Positions 26,164 to 36,368 are shown, counted from the first letter of the stretch. The stretch is DNA of 64,000 nt from Sediminimonas sp. (GCF_024637375.1 NZ_JAGXFK010000021.1:17528-81527), one strand, 5' to 3'. Numbers and translations: made by a program. The notes: generated by a model from the letters alone, not told the origin.

Positions 26164-27537
26164 TCAGCAATTCGGTACGTTGACCGCCAGCCCGCCCAGC
26201 GAGGTTTCCTTGTATTTCTCGCTCATGTCGGCGCCGGTCTGGCGCATGGTCTCGATGCAGGCATCGAGCGGCACCAGATGGGTGCCGTCGCCCCTGAGCG
26301 ACAGAGACGCGGCGCTGACTGCCTTGATCGCGCCCAGCCCGTTGCGTTCGATGCACGGCACCTGCACCAGCCCCCTGACCGGGTCGCAGCTCATCCCGAG
26401 GTGATGCTCCAGCGCGATCTCGGCGGCGTTCTCGATCTGCTCCGGCGTGCCGCCCATCACCGCGGCCAGACCGGCGGCGGCCATCGCCGCGGCGCTGCCC
26501 ACCTCGGCCTGGCAACCGGCCTCGGCGCCCGAGATCGAGGCGTTGTATTTCACCAGCCCGCCGATCGCGGCGGCGGTCAGAAGGAATTCGGCGATGCGCG
26601 CGGTGGTGGCGCCCGGCACATGGTCGAGCCAGTAGCGGATCACCGCCGGCACCACGCCCGCGGCGCCGTTGGTGGGCGCGGTCACCACCTGCCCGCCGGC
26701 GGCGTTTTCCTCGTTCACGGCCATCGCGTAGGTGCTCATCCAGTCGTTGATGGTGTGCGGCGCGTTCAGGTTCATGCCGCGCTCGGCCATGAGCGCGTCG
26801 TGGATGGCCTTGGCGCGGCGCCTGACGCGCAAGCCGCCGGGCAGGGTGCCCTCGGTGCCCAGGCCGCGCTCGATGCAGGCGTTCATGACGTCCCAGACGC
26901 GCGTCAGCCCCTGTTTGAGGCTCTGGTCGCAGCCGCGCGAGACCTCGTTGGCGGCCTTCATCTGCGCGATGGTCTTGCCCGAGGCCTGCGCCATTTCCAG
27001 CATCTCGGCGGCGGTCTTGAACGGGTAGGGCACCGGTGGCCCGTCGTCGGTGTCGCGCCCGGCGGCCAGTTCCGCCTCGGTCAGCACGAAGCCGCCGCCG
27101 ACCGAGTAATAGGTTTCCTGCAAGATCACGTCGCCCTGCGCGTCGGTGGCCATCAGGATCATGCCGTTGGCGTGGCCGGGCAGGGGCGGGCCGTAGTCGA
27201 AGACGATGTCGCGTTCGGGGTCGAAGTTCAGCGTGCCCAGGCCCTCGGGCGCGACGGTCCTGGTGTCGCGAATCGCCGCCAGCGCCGCCTCGGCGGCGTC
27301 GGTGTCGTAGGTTTCGGGTTTGAACCCGGCAAGGCCCAGGATCGTGGCCCGGTCGGTGGCATGGCCCACGCCGGTAAAGGCGAGGCTGCCGTGCAGCGAC
27401 CCCTTGACGCCGGCGCAGTCGAAGGGTGCTGCGCGCATCAGCTCGAGAAACCGCGCGGCGGCCACCATCGGGCCCATCGTGTGCGACGACGACGGGCCGA
27501 TGCCGACCTTGAACATCTCGAATACGGACAGGAACAT
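26164..27537 (-). CDS. sdaA: L-serine ammonia-lyase (iron-sulfur type)
   Basis: 457 residues, a fused alpha-beta type enzyme. It deaminates L-serine to pyruvate and ammonia using a [4Fe-4S] cluster. The N-terminal [16 protein letters not shown] motif and the C-terminal cluster cysteines in [17 protein letters not shown] and [18 protein letters not shown] are intact. The true ATG at 27535-27537 overlaps the stop codon of the upstream GST gene by one base, so the two are co-transcribed and coupled; the upstream open frame is not real. Confidence 0.96.
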   Translation of the reverse strand: MFLSVFEMFKVGIGPSSSHTMGPMVAAARFLELMRAAPFDCAGVKGSLHGSLAFTGVGHATDRATILGLAGFKPETYDTDAAEAALAAIRDTRTVAPEGLGTLNFDPERDIVFDYGPPLPGHANGMILMATDAQGDVILQETYYSVGGGFVLTEAELAAGRDTDDGPPVPYPFKTAAEMLEMAQASGKTIAQMKAANEVSRGCDQSLKQGLTRVWDVMNACIERGLGTEGTLPGGLRVRRRAKAIHDALMAERGMNLNAPHTINDWMSTYAMAVNEENAAGGQVVTAPTNGAAGVVPAVIRYWLDHVPGATTARIAEFLLTAAAIGGLVKYNASISGAEAGCQAEVGSAAAMAAAGLAAVMGGTPEQIENAAEIALEHHLGMSCDPVRGLVQVPCIERNGLGAIKAVSAASLSLRGDGTHLVPLDACIETMRQTGADMSEKYKETSLGGLAVNVPNC

Positions 27538-28241
27538 CAGGTTGCACTCCCTTCGGGCGGGGTGGGCAGGCGCGGCGTGGTGAATGGGTGTGGCCCCAGC
27601 CCCTCGGACCGGGCGGCGCGGGCGACGCTGTCGCGCGCCTCCACGCTTGCGGCAAGGCGCGCCAGGTGCGGGTGCTCGGGCAGGGCGAACCACGAAGTGT
27701 CGCCCACCGGGTACAGCGCCAGCCAGCGCAGGCACGCACACAGGTAGAGATCGAGCGCCGAGGGCGTCGCTGCGCCGAGCCAGCCGTGACCCGCGCCGGC
27801 CACCCGGTCGAGCAACGCCAGATGCCGGCGCAGGCTGTCGCGCAGGCCGGTGCGCAGAGCGTCGCACGCATGGGCGTCGGGGCCGGTGTATTGATCGGGG
27901 TAAAACAGCATCCGCATCTCGGCATGCAGCGTGTTGGACAGGAACATCAGCCAGCTCAGCGCCAGCGGCCGCGCGCCGCTGTCGGCGCCGGGCAGCACCC
28001 GCCCGTGCCGGTCGGCAAGCCACAGAAGAATCGCCGCCGTTTCGAACATCGGCCCGTGCGGGGTTACCAGCACCGGGATGCGGCCCACCGGGTTCAGTGC
28101 CAGGTAGGCGGCCGACCGCTGTGCGCCGGCGCGGCGGTCGACCAGCACCGTTTCGAACGGCTGGTCCAGTTCCAGCAGCGCCAGCCGGATCACCAGCGAG
28201 GCGTTGTCGGGCGCGTAATGCAGGCGATAAGGCGTCTCCAT
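27537..28241 (-). CDS. Glutathione S-transferase family protein
   Basis: 234 residues. The N-terminal thioredoxin-like domain contains the cis-proline loop GRIPVLVTPHGPMFETAAILLWL, with the conserved E-T/S pair that binds the glutathione gamma-glutamyl group; a helical C-terminal domain follows. The start MLHYAPDNASLVIRL-like region has a Tyr/Ser candidate for glutathione activation. It precedes and overlaps sdaA by one base. The physiological substrate is unknown. Confidence 0.88.
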   Translation of the reverse strand: METPYRLHYAPDNASLVIRLALLELDQPFETVLVDRRAGAQRSAAYLALNPVGRIPVLVTPHGPMFETAAILLWLADRHGRVLPGADSGARPLALSWLMFLSNTLHAEMRMLFYPDQYTGPDAHACDALRTGLRDSLRRHLALLDRVAGAGHGWLGAATPSALDLYLCACLRWLALYPVGDTSWFALPEHPHLARLAASVEARDSVARAARSEGLGPHPFTTPRLPTPPEGSAT

Positions 28242-28388
28242 GCCCCAGACCTATCAAACCAGCCGCCGCGGTCCACGCCGAAAAGCGGCACTGCGGCGGC
28301 GAAACGCGCAAAACTCTGGCGATGCCCCCTCGCGCCGGGAGCGGCTATTGCCTATAAGTGCCGGTGAAGCCACTCGGGAGTTTCAGAC

Positions 28389-29177
28389 ATGAGCGGAGAA
28401 TTGTCGCCCATCGACAAGGCCAAGTTCGTGGCCGCCAAGCGCGCGGTGGATTTCGTCGAGGACGGAATGCGCGTGGGGCTGGGCACCGGATCGACCGCCG
28501 CGTGGATGGTGCGCTGCCTGGGCGAGTTGGTGCGCGAGGACGGGTTGCGCATCAAGGGCGTGCCCACCTCCAGCCGTACCGCGGTTCTGGCACGCGACGT
28601 GGGAATCGACGTGATAAGCCTCGACGAGGCGAGGTGGCTGGACCTGACCATCGACGGCGCCGACGAGATCGACAGCGAACTCAACCTCATCAAGGGCGGC
28701 GGCGGCGCGCTGTTGCAGGAAAAGATCGTCGCCACCGCCAGCGACCAGATGGTGGTGATCGCCGATGCCGGCAAGGAGGTCGAAAGCCTTGGCGCATTCC
28801 CGCTGCCGGTCGAGGTGATCCCGTTCGGCTGGCAGACCACCAAGGCGCTGGTCGAGGAGTTGCTGGTGTCGATGGACGTGCTGGGCCGCGAAGTGACGTT
28901 GCGCATGAACAGCGACCACCCTTACGTGACCGACGAGGGCAACCATATCCTCGATCTGCACCTCAACCGCATCGGCAATGCCCGGCAACTGGCGATGGTG
29001 CTCAACCAGGTGCCCGGCGTGGTGGAAAACGGGCTGTTCATCGACATCTGCGACGCGGTCGTGGTGGGCTATGGCGACGGGCGGGTGGAAACCCGCGACA
29101 TCAACGAAGGCACTGTCGAACGCGACCGACTGGATTTCGTCGAGAACGAGAACCTGTTCACCGACCTCAACGACTGA
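28389..29177 (+). CDS. rpiA: Ribose-5-phosphate isomerase A
   Basis: 262 residues, slightly longer than the E. coli enzyme (219) as usual in alphaproteobacteria. It interconverts ribose 5-phosphate and ribulose 5-phosphate in the pentose phosphate pathway. Motifs VGLGTGSTAAWMV, TIDGADEIDSELNLIKGGGGALLQEK and the catalytic Glu/Lys around EKIV are intact. It is followed after 10 nt by the glutathione reductase gene, so both NADPH-related functions are in one operon. Confidence 0.97.
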   Translation: MSGELSPIDKAKFVAAKRAVDFVEDGMRVGLGTGSTAAWMVRCLGELVREDGLRIKGVPTSSRTAVLARDVGIDVISLDEARWLDLTIDGADEIDSELNLIKGGGGALLQEKIVATASDQMVVIADAGKEVESLGAFPLPVEVIPFGWQTTKALVEELLVSMDVLGREVTLRMNSDHPYVTDEGNHILDLHLNRIGNARQLAMVLNQVPGVVENGLFIDICDAVVVGYGDGRVETRDINEGTVERDRLDFVENENLFTDLND

Positions 29178-29187
29178 AAGGCAAGGA

Positions 29188-30549
29188 ATGGCATTCGACT
29201 ATGATCTCTTCGTGATCGGTGGCGGCTCTGGCGGGGTTCGCGCGGCGCGCGTGGCCGCGCAAGGGGGCGCGCGCGTGGCGCTGGCCGAAGAGGACCGTTA
29301 CGGCGGCACCTGCGTCATTCGCGGCTGCGTGCCCAAGAAGCTGATGGTCTATGCCAGCGAATTCGTCGATACCGTCGAGGATGCCCGCGCCTTCGGCTGG
29401 GACATCGCGCCCGGCGCCTTCGACTGGGCCGGGTTCCGCACCAGGCTGCATGCAGAGCTGGACAGGCTGGAAGGTGTCTATCGCAAGCTGTTGTCGGGCA
29501 ACGGGGTCGAGACCTTCGACATGCGCGCCAAGCTGGCCGACGCCCACACGGTGGAACTGGCCGACGGCACCCGCAAGAGCGCGCGGCACATCCTGCTGGC
29601 CGCCGGCGGCTGGCCCGTCAAACCCGGTATCAAGGGTGAAGACCTGGCGATCACGTCCAACGAGGTGTTCCACCTCGACCATCTGCCCGAAAGCATGCTG
29701 ATCGTCGGCGGCGGCTACATCGCCTGTGAATTCGCCTGCATTCTCAATGGCCTGGGCGTGAAGGTGACGCAATACTACCGCGGTGCGCAGATATTGCGCG
29801 GCTTCGACGACGAGGCCCGCGGCCTGGTGGCCGAGGAGATGCAGCAGCGTGGCGTCGAGCTGCACCTGGGCACCAACGTGTTGGAGATGTCGCGCGACGA
29901 TGCCTCGGGCGGCGTGTTGGTGAAATCGACCAATGGCGACGAACGCGTCTTCGACAAGGTGATGTTCGCCACCGGCCGCGCCCCCAATACCGCCGGCCTG
30001 GGCCTGGAGGACATCGGCGTCGAGCTGGGCCGCAACGGCGAGGTGATGGTTGACACTTACAGCCAGTCGACGGTGCCTTCGATCCACGCCATCGGCGACG
30101 TGACCGACCGGGTCAATCTCACCCCGGTGGCAATTCGCGACGGCATGGCTTTTGTCGAGACGATATTCGGCGGCAACCCCACGCCGGTGGATCACGCGCT
30201 GATCCCGACGGCGATCTTCACCCAGCCGGAGATAGGCACAGTCGGCCTTTCCGAGGAAGCCGCCAGCGCGCAAGAACCGATCGAGGTCTACTGCACCTCG
30301 TTCAAGCCGATGCAGCAGGCCTTTGCGGGCCGCGGCGACCGGGCGCTGATGAAACTGATCGTCAGCCGCGAAAACCGCAAGGTGCTAGGGTGCCACATCG
30401 TCGCACCGGGCGCGGGCGAGATGATCCAGATGGCTGGAATCGCCGTGAAAATGGGCGCGACCAAGGAAGACTTCGACCGCACCGTCGCGGTGCATCCGAC
30501 CATGTCGGAAGAGATCGTGACGATGAAGGTGCCGGTCAGGACGGGTTGA
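29188..30549 (+). CDS. gor: Glutathione-disulfide reductase
   Basis: 453 residues. NADPH-dependent reduction of glutathione disulfide. FAD-binding GGGSGGVRAARVAA near the N-terminus, redox-active GGTCVIRGCVPKK (Cys pair separated by four residues), a second dinucleotide fold (GGGYIACEFA), and the C-terminal catalytic HPTMSEE. ATG at 29188 has AAGGA just upstream; the longer open frame overlaps rpiA and is rejected. Co-transcribed with rpiA. Confidence 0.96.
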   Translation: MAFDYDLFVIGGGSGGVRAARVAAQGGARVALAEEDRYGGTCVIRGCVPKKLMVYASEFVDTVEDARAFGWDIAPGAFDWAGFRTRLHAELDRLEGVYRKLLSGNGVETFDMRAKLADAHTVELADGTRKSARHILLAAGGWPVKPGIKGEDLAITSNEVFHLDHLPESMLIVGGGYIACEFACILNGLGVKVTQYYRGAQILRGFDDEARGLVAEEMQQRGVELHLGTNVLEMSRDDASGGVLVKSTNGDERVFDKVMFATGRAPNTAGLGLEDIGVELGRNGEVMVDTYSQSTVPSIHAIGDVTDRVNLTPVAIRDGMAFVETIFGGNPTPVDHALIPTAIFTQPEIGTVGLSEEAASAQEPIEVYCTSFKPMQQAFAGRGDRALMKLIVSRENRKVLGCHIVAPGAGEMIQMAGIAVKMGATKEDFDRTVAVHPTMSEEIVTMKVPVRTG

Positions 30550-30618
30550 AATCCGCCGCTGGCTGCACAGGTAATGACAGGAGATGATACGTGAAAACCA
30601 ACAAGGGAAGGTTCGCTG

Positions 30619-31785
30619 ATGGCTGGTAACTCAGGCGGCCCATGGGGCGGCGGCGGCGGCGGTGGAAATCGCGGCGGCGGTGACGACCGGCGGCCACCAC
30701 AGGGCGGCGGGCGGCCCCCGCAGGGCGACGGGCCGCAAATCCCCGAGATAGACGAGCTGATGAAAAAGGGCCAGGAGCGGCTGCGCGTGCTCATGGGCGG
30801 GCGCGGCGGCGGCGGCCAGGGCGGCGGCGCCGATGGTGGCGGCGGGCCCGGTTTCAATCGCGGCACGATTGGCCTGGGTGTGTTGGTGGCAGTCGGCCTG
30901 TGGGCCTTCGCCAGCTTCTACACCGTCAAGCCCGAAGAGCAGTCCGTCGAGTTGTTCCTCGGCGAATTTTCCTCTATCGGCAGTCCGGGTCTGAACTTTG
31001 CGCCGTGGCCGCTGGTCACCGCCGATGTCGTCAACGTTACCTCGGAGCGGACAGAAAACATCGGCCAGCGTAGCGGTACCGGCGATGGCCTGATGCTGAC
31101 CACCGATGCCAATATCGTGGATATCACGTTTCAGGTGGTCTGGAACATCAACGACCCCTCGAAATTGCTGTTCAACATCCGCGACCCGCAGTTGACGGTT
31201 CAGGCGGTGTCGGAGTCCGTGATGCGCGAGATCATCGCGGCCAGCAACCTCGGTCCAATCCTCAACCGTGATCGTGGCCTTATCGCCGATACCGCGATGC
31301 AGGACATCCAGAACACGCTGGACGAGTATGAGAGCGGCATTTCAATCGTGCGTGTCAACCTCGACACCGCAGACCCGCCGAACGAAGTGATCGACGCCTT
31401 CCGCGAGGTGCAGGCTGCCGAACAGGAACGCGACCGCCTGCAACGTCAGGCCGACGCTTATGCCAACCGCGTTCTGGCCGAATCGCGTGGTAACGCCGCG
31501 CAGATCCTGCAGGAAGCCGAAGGCTACCGCGCACAGGTCGTCAACCAGGCGTTGGGTGACGCGAGCCGCTTCACCTCGGTGCTTACGGAGTTCACCAAGG
31601 CCCCCGAAGTGACCCGCAAACGGCTTTACCTCGAAACGATGGAAAATGTCATGAGCTCGGTCGACAAGACGCTTCTCGACCAAAGCGTGGTTGGCGAAGG
31701 CCAGGGCAGCGGCGTGGTTCCGTACCTGCCGCTGAACGAACTGCGTCGCGATCGCTCGACCACCGACACCGGACAGGGGAACTAG
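30619..31785 (+). CDS. hflK: FtsH protease modulator HflK
   Basis: 388 residues. A Gly/Arg/Pro-rich cytoplasmic N-terminus (about residues 1-80), one membrane anchor (about 80-100, IGLGVLVAVGLWAFASFY), then a band 7/SPFH domain and a C-terminal coiled coil containing the AEQERDRLQRQADAYANRVL helix. HflK and HflC form a periplasm-facing ring complex that surrounds FtsH. Ribosome binding site AGGGAAGG precedes the start. It heads the hflK-hflC-DUF2065-htrA run. Confidence 0.95.
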   Translation: MAGNSGGPWGGGGGGGNRGGGDDRRPPQGGGRPPQGDGPQIPEIDELMKKGQERLRVLMGGRGGGGQGGGADGGGGPGFNRGTIGLGVLVAVGLWAFASFYTVKPEEQSVELFLGEFSSIGSPGLNFAPWPLVTADVVNVTSERTENIGQRSGTGDGLMLTTDANIVDITFQVVWNINDPSKLLFNIRDPQLTVQAVSESVMREIIAASNLGPILNRDRGLIADTAMQDIQNTLDEYESGISIVRVNLDTADPPNEVIDAFREVQAAEQERDRLQRQADAYANRVLAESRGNAAQILQEAEGYRAQVVNQALGDASRFTSVLTEFTKAPEVTRKRLYLETMENVMSSVDKTLLDQSVVGEGQGSGVVPYLPLNELRRDRSTTDTGQGN

Positions 31786-31789
31786 GATT

Positions 31790-32668
31790 ATGCGCAAGAC
31801 AACACTCCTGCTGCCGCTCGTCGTGATCCTCGTGATCGCCGGGCTGTCGTCGATCTTCGTGGTGGACGAGCGTGAAAAGGCGCTGGTGCTGCAATTCGGG
31901 CAGATCAAGGCTGTCAAGAAAGAGCCCGGACTGGCGTTCAAGATCCCGCTCATCCAGGAGGTCGTGCGCTATGACGACCGCATCCTGTCGCTGGATACCG
32001 AAACGATCGAGGTCACGCCGTCGGACGACCGCCGCCTGGTGGTGGACGCCTTTGCCCGGTATCGCATTGCCGACGTGGTGGAATTCCGCAAGGCGGTTGG
32101 CGTCGGTGGCGTGCGTGCCGCCGAGTCGCGACTCCAGTCGGTTCTCAATGCGCAGATCCGTGAGGTGCTGGGCGCTGACCAGGTCACGTCCGATACCATC
32201 CTTTCAGAGGACCGGCGCGAGCTGATGAACCGCATCCGTGATCAGGCGCAGACGAGCGCGCAGGGTCTGGGGCTGAACGTCGTCGACGTGCGGCTCAAGC
32301 AAACCAACCTGCCCACGCAGAACCTTGACGCAACCTTCGCGCGGATGCGCGCCGAGCGCGAGCGTGAAGCCGCCGACGAGATCGCCCGCGGTAAGGAAGC
32401 GGCCCAGCGCGTGCGCGCCCAGGCCGACCGGACCGTGACCGAAACCGTATCGGATGCCGAACGCGAGGCACAGGTGATCCGCGGCGAGGCCGATGCGCGG
32501 CGCAACGCGGTGCTGGCCGAAGCCTACGGCAAAGATACCGAGTTCTTTGCCTTCTACCGCTCGATGGCGGCCTATGAGAAGGCGCTTTCGGGCGAGAACT
32601 CGAACATGGTCATGACGCCTGACAGCGAGTTCTTCGAATACCTGCGCTCGGGGACCGCGTCGCAGTGA
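31790..32668 (+). CDS. hflC: FtsH protease modulator HflC
   Basis: 292 residues: one N-terminal membrane segment (residues ~5-23), SPFH domain (VVDEREKALVLQFGQI, RLVVDAFARYRI) and the C-terminal helix with REREAADEIARGKEAAQRVRA. Partner of HflK in the FtsH-modulating complex. It starts 4 nt after hflK, with AGGA just before the ATG, and its stop overlaps the DUF2065 start by 4 bp. Confidence 0.95.
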   Translation: MRKTTLLLPLVVILVIAGLSSIFVVDEREKALVLQFGQIKAVKKEPGLAFKIPLIQEVVRYDDRILSLDTETIEVTPSDDRRLVVDAFARYRIADVVEFRKAVGVGGVRAAESRLQSVLNAQIREVLGADQVTSDTILSEDRRELMNRIRDQAQTSAQGLGLNVVDVRLKQTNLPTQNLDATFARMRAEREREAADEIARGKEAAQRVRAQADRTVTETVSDAEREAQVIRGEADARRNAVLAEAYGKDTEFFAFYRSMAAYEKALSGENSNMVMTPDSEFFEYLRSGTASQ

Positions 32669-32859
32669 TCGAGACGGCGTTTCTGGCCCTCGGGCTGGTA
32701 CTTATCGTGGAGGGGCTGATCTATGCATTGGCCCCTTCGCTTGTCGAACAACTGCTCGACGCGCTGCGCGCGCTGCCGTTGTCGGCGCGTCGCAACCTCG
32801 GGCTGGCGGCATTGGCGCTGGGCGTGGCGCTGGTCTGGATCGCCAAGAGCGTCCTCTGA
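32665..32859 (+). CDS. DUF2065 small inner membrane protein
   Basis: 64 residues from GTG at 32665, overlapping the hflC stop by 4 bp (GTGA). Two membrane segments (about 3-26 and 43-62) joined by a short loop with LDALRALPLSARRNLG, the DUF2065 (YjeT-like) pattern. Conserved position after hflC in proteobacteria suggests a link to the HflKC complex; no activity is known. Confidence 0.9.
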   Translation: MIETAFLALGLVLIVEGLIYALAPSLVEQLLDALRALPLSARRNLGLAALALGVALVWIAKSVL

Positions 32860-33028
32860 TCGGTGGCCGCCGCGCGTCGGCGAGGTGCCGCCGATCCCGG
32901 TAACAGGCCCGTGATTGCGCATCGTGCTGCTTTGAAATGGTGCGCGCGCGTTCTTAGATGTCGATCAACAGGCCGGGCTGCGCGGGTTTCGCGCGCCGGG
33001 GACGGAGCCAACGAGAGGAGATCAGGAT

Positions 33029-34489
33029 TTGCGACATCACGTAACCGCATTGACGCGCGACGACGACATGGCACCAACGCTCAGGCTTTTCTGGGGCATG
33101 TTTCTCGGGCTGGTCGCCGCGATGGCGCTGGCCCTGCCGGCCGCGGCGCGCCCCGGCAGCTTTGCCGACCTTGCCGACAAGATCAGCCCCGCAGTGGTCA
33201 ACATCACCACCTCGACGATGGTGGCGGGGCAAACCGGGCCGGGGCCCATTGTGCCCGAGGGCAGCCCGTTCGAGGACTTCTTCCGCCAGTTCCAGGATCG
33301 CAACAACCCCGAGGGGCGGCCGCGCCGGCGTTCGGCGCTGGGGTCCGGGTTCGTGATTTCCGAGGACGGCTTTATCGTTACCAACAACCATGTAATTGAC
33401 GGCGCCGACGAGATCGATGTCGAATTTCAGGATGGCGAGACATTCGCCGCCGAGGTCATGGGCACCGACCCCAAGACCGACATCGCGCTGCTCAAGGTCA
33501 AGGCCGACCAACCGCTGCCCTTCGTCACCTTCGGCGACAGCGACACGGCGCGCGTCGGCGACTGGGTGCTGGCGGTCGGCAACCCGCTGGGGCAGGGCTT
33601 CTCGGTCAGCGCCGGGATCGTGTCGGCCCGCAACCGGGCGCTGTCGGGCACCTATGATGACTACATCCAGACTGACGCGGCGATCAACCGCGGCAATTCG
33701 GGCGGGCCGCTGTTCAACATGGATGGCAAGGTCGTCGGCGTGAACACCGCGATCCTGTCGCCCAATGGCGGCTCGATCGGGATCGGGTTCTCGATGGCCT
33801 CGAACGTGGTCGGCCGCGTCATCGATCAGCTCAAGGAGTTCGGCGAAACGCGGCGCGGATGGCTGGGCGTGCGCATCCAGAACGTGACCGACGACATGGC
33901 CGAGGCAATGGGCCTGGAAGCGGCGCGCGGGGCACTGGTCACCGACGTGCCCGAGGGTCCGGCGCGCGAGGCCGGCATGAAGCAGGGTGACGTGATCTTG
34001 TCCTTCGACGGGCGCGAGGTGACCGACACGCGCGAACTGGTGCGTGTGGTGGGCAACACCAAGGTCGGCAAGACCGTCCGCGTGGTGGTCTTCCGCGATG
34101 ACGGAACGACGACGCTGAAAGTCACGCTGGGCCGTCGCGAAGAGGCCGAGGCCGCCGCCATTCCCGCGGCACAGCCGAGCGAACCCGTGCAGGACAGCGT
34201 GATGGGGCTCACGCTGAGCACCCTGACCGAAGACCTGCGCCGGCAACTCGAACTGGGCGACCGGGCCAACGGCCTGGTGGTGATGGATGTCGACCCGGCC
34301 TCGCAGGCCTACGAGAAGGGTCTGCGCGCCGGCGACCTGATCACCGAGGCCGGGCAACAGACGCTCATGACGATCACGGATTTCGAAAACCGGATCGAGG
34401 CCGCGCGCGAGGCCGGGCGCAAATCGTTGCTGCTGCTGGTGCGGCGCGGCGGGGAGCCGCGTTTCGTGGCCCTGTCGGTGGCCGAGTAG
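33029..34489 (+). CDS. Periplasmic serine endoprotease of the DegP/HtrA (Do) family
   Basis: 486 residues from a TTG start that has GAGAGGAG 7-8 nt upstream; ATG at 33068 (473 residues) lacks a visible ribosome binding site but would start right at the signal peptide (TLRLFWGMFLGLVAAMALAL to AAARP). Catalytic triad His121 (TNNHVIDG), Asp151 (KTDIALLKV) and Ser224 (RGNSGGPLF) is complete; two PDZ domains follow (about 290-380 and 390-486). It degrades or refolds damaged envelope proteins. Its place after hflKC is conserved in alphaproteobacteria, pointing to joint envelope quality control. Confidence 0.95.
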   Translation: MRHHVTALTRDDDMAPTLRLFWGMFLGLVAAMALALPAAARPGSFADLADKISPAVVNITTSTMVAGQTGPGPIVPEGSPFEDFFRQFQDRNNPEGRPRRRSALGSGFVISEDGFIVTNNHVIDGADEIDVEFQDGETFAAEVMGTDPKTDIALLKVKADQPLPFVTFGDSDTARVGDWVLAVGNPLGQGFSVSAGIVSARNRALSGTYDDYIQTDAAINRGNSGGPLFNMDGKVVGVNTAILSPNGGSIGIGFSMASNVVGRVIDQLKEFGETRRGWLGVRIQNVTDDMAEAMGLEAARGALVTDVPEGPAREAGMKQGDVILSFDGREVTDTRELVRVVGNTKVGKTVRVVVFRDDGTTTLKVTLGRREEAEAAAIPAAQPSEPVQDSVMGLTLSTLTEDLRRQLELGDRANGLVVMDVDPASQAYEKGLRAGDLITEAGQQTLMTITDFENRIEAAREAGRKSLLLLVRRGGEPRFVALSVAE

Positions 34490-34513
34490 ACCCGCGTACA
34501 GGGTCGCGTAACG

Positions 34514-34542
34514 GGGCGCCCCGGTTCGGGGCGCCCTTTTTT
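34514..34542 (+). terminator. Rho-independent terminator after the HtrA-family gene
   Basis: A perfect 10-bp stem (34514-34523 with 34527-34536, GGGCGCCCCG pairing with CGGGGCGCCC), 3-nt loop GTT, followed by six T (34537-34542). It lies 25 nt past the stop codon and separates the convergent lipoprotein gene. Confidence 0.92.
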
Positions 34543-34558
34543 CCATCCGTGCAAGGGG

Positions 34559-35089
34559 TTACTCCGATTGATCCTCGCGCGGGACCGGCGCCAGCCCGAG
34601 GCTGCGCGCCGTCTTCAACGTCAGGATGCCCGAGTCCAGCCCACGCGGCTTCTGAAAACGCCGGATCGCGGCGCGGGTGCGCCCGTCCATCCTGCCGCTC
34701 GCGGTCCCGCGATAGATCCCGCGCACCTTCAGCGCGCGCTGTAGCGAGGCGACGAATTCGGGTGTCATCTGGTCCTCGCAGGGGGTCTCGAACCAGGTTT
34801 CGCTGCGTTCGCGCGTGATCACGCTTTCGGTCGCTGTCCGGTAGATCGCCGGGGTGCGCACGGTGCCGTCGGCCATGACCTCGGGCGGCTGCACCATGAT
34901 CTGGTGGGTAACGGTTTCGACCCGGGCCGGCGTTACCTTCTTGCCCCAGCAGGTGCCTGCGCGCGCGCCGGGGGGCGCGGTCTGTGTCTGGCGGATCAGT
35001 TCCGGTTCGCTCACCCTGCCGGGCGCCTCGTCACAGGCGCCCAGAAGGGCGGCACAGGCAACAGCCATCAGTGGGCCGGGGTGTTTCAT
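34559..35089 (-). CDS. Lipoprotein with C-terminal peptidoglycan-binding-like domain
   Basis: 176 residues from ATG 35087-35089. A lipobox (AALLGAC) follows a short hydrophobic N-terminus, so the mature protein should be lipid-anchored at the Cys near residue 19. The middle contains VETVTHQIMVQPPEVMADGT; the C-terminal ~60 residues (FVASLQRALKVRGIYRGTASG, RTRAAIRRFQKPRGLDSGIL) match the PG_binding_1 repeat pattern. Probably an outer-membrane lipoprotein touching the cell wall. Stand-alone gene convergent with the HtrA-family gene. Confidence 0.82.
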   Translation of the reverse strand: MKHPGPLMAVACAALLGACDEAPGRVSEPELIRQTQTAPPGARAGTCWGKKVTPARVETVTHQIMVQPPEVMADGTVRTPAIYRTATESVITRERSETWFETPCEDQMTPEFVASLQRALKVRGIYRGTASGRMDGRTRAAIRRFQKPRGLDSGILTLKTARSLGLAPVPREDQSE

Positions 35090-35248
35090 CTGCTCGGGCC
35101 TTTCTGGCGCGTTGTGGCGGTTGTAGCCGGTTTTGAGCGCCCGGGAAAGCGTCCTCCCGATCGTTTCGGTCCGGGCCGTGGCGCCACCTACCTGCAAAGC
35201 GCGGCTCGGCGCGCGAAAGGGCTGGAATGCGCGGCGCGCCTTTACTAG

Positions 35249-35605
<357 letters not shown>

Positions 35606-35607
35606 GC

Positions 35608-36312
35608 ATGGCGCGCATGGCAGCGATTCTCCTGTCGTGCTGCGTGGCGCTTCTGGCGCTGCCGGCGGGCGCAGGCGGGGTCGCGCAGGCGCGCTATGAT
35701 GCCCCGACAACCCGCTATGCCCATGGCGTGCTGGGCGACGCTGTCGAATACGGCGCGCTGGTGCTGACGCTGGACGATGGTAGCGAACGGCGCATCACCC
35801 TGCCCGGCACGCGCGTGTTCGAGGATGTCGCGCCGCGGCTGATCCGCGACGGTGACGGAAGGGTGCTGGCGATGGTGGTGGAAAGCAGCCTCGCCAAGGG
35901 GGCCCGGGTGGCGCTTTACGATGCAGACGGCCTGCGCGCGGCCACCCCGCATATCGGCCGCCCGCATCGCTGGCTGGCGCCCGTGGGGGCCGCCGATCTC
36001 GACGGTGACGGGCGGATCGAGGTGGCCTATGTCGACCGCCCGCACCTGGCCATGCGCTTGCGTGTCTGGCGCCTTGCGGGCGGGCGACTGGTGCATGTCG
36101 CCGACAAGGGCGGGCTGAGCAACCACCGCATCGGGTGGGATTTCATCCCCGGCGGCATCCGGCAATGTAGCGCAGCACCCGAGATGGTGACCGCCACCGC
36201 GGACTGGTCGGCCATCGTCGCCAGCACGCTCAGGGAGGGCCGTATCGCCACGCGCCGCATCGGTACCTACGATGGATCCGCAAGCCTCGACGCTGCGCTG
36301 AGCTGTCCCTGA
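35608..36312 (+). CDS. Exported FG-GAP/VCBS repeat-like protein
   Basis: 234 residues. Signal peptide at residues 1-~22 (AAILLSCCVALLALPAGAGG), then repeats containing GAADLDGDGRIEVAYVDRP, the calcium-binding D-x-D-x-D-G loop of FG-GAP/VCBS blades of beta-propellers. Only a few blades are present, so it is shorter than a full propeller. It begins 2 nt after the ferredoxin stop codon and is probably co-transcribed with it. Function unknown. Confidence 0.8.
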   Translation: MARMAAILLSCCVALLALPAGAGGVAQARYDAPTTRYAHGVLGDAVEYGALVLTLDDGSERRITLPGTRVFEDVAPRLIRDGDGRVLAMVVESSLAKGARVALYDADGLRAATPHIGRPHRWLAPVGAADLDGDGRIEVAYVDRPHLAMRLRVWRLAGGRLVHVADKGGLSNHRIGWDFIPGGIRQCSAAPEMVTATADWSAIVASTLREGRIATRRIGTYDGSASLDAALSCP

Positions 36313-36362
36313 TCTTCATCTTTCCGGAAATACTCCGGGGGTGCGGGGGGCTGGCCCCCCGC
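36311..36362 (-). repeat. Dispersed intergenic repeat, family 1, copy B
   Basis: On the minus strand: GGGGGG-CCAG-CCCCCC hairpin, then ACCCCCGGAGTATTT and an AGATGAAG tail, as in copy A (8264-8328) and copy C (52226-52255). It fills the 56-bp gap between two convergent genes (stops at 36312 and 36369), so the hairpin could also serve as a terminator. Confidence 0.5.
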
Positions 36363-36368
36363 CCGGGC

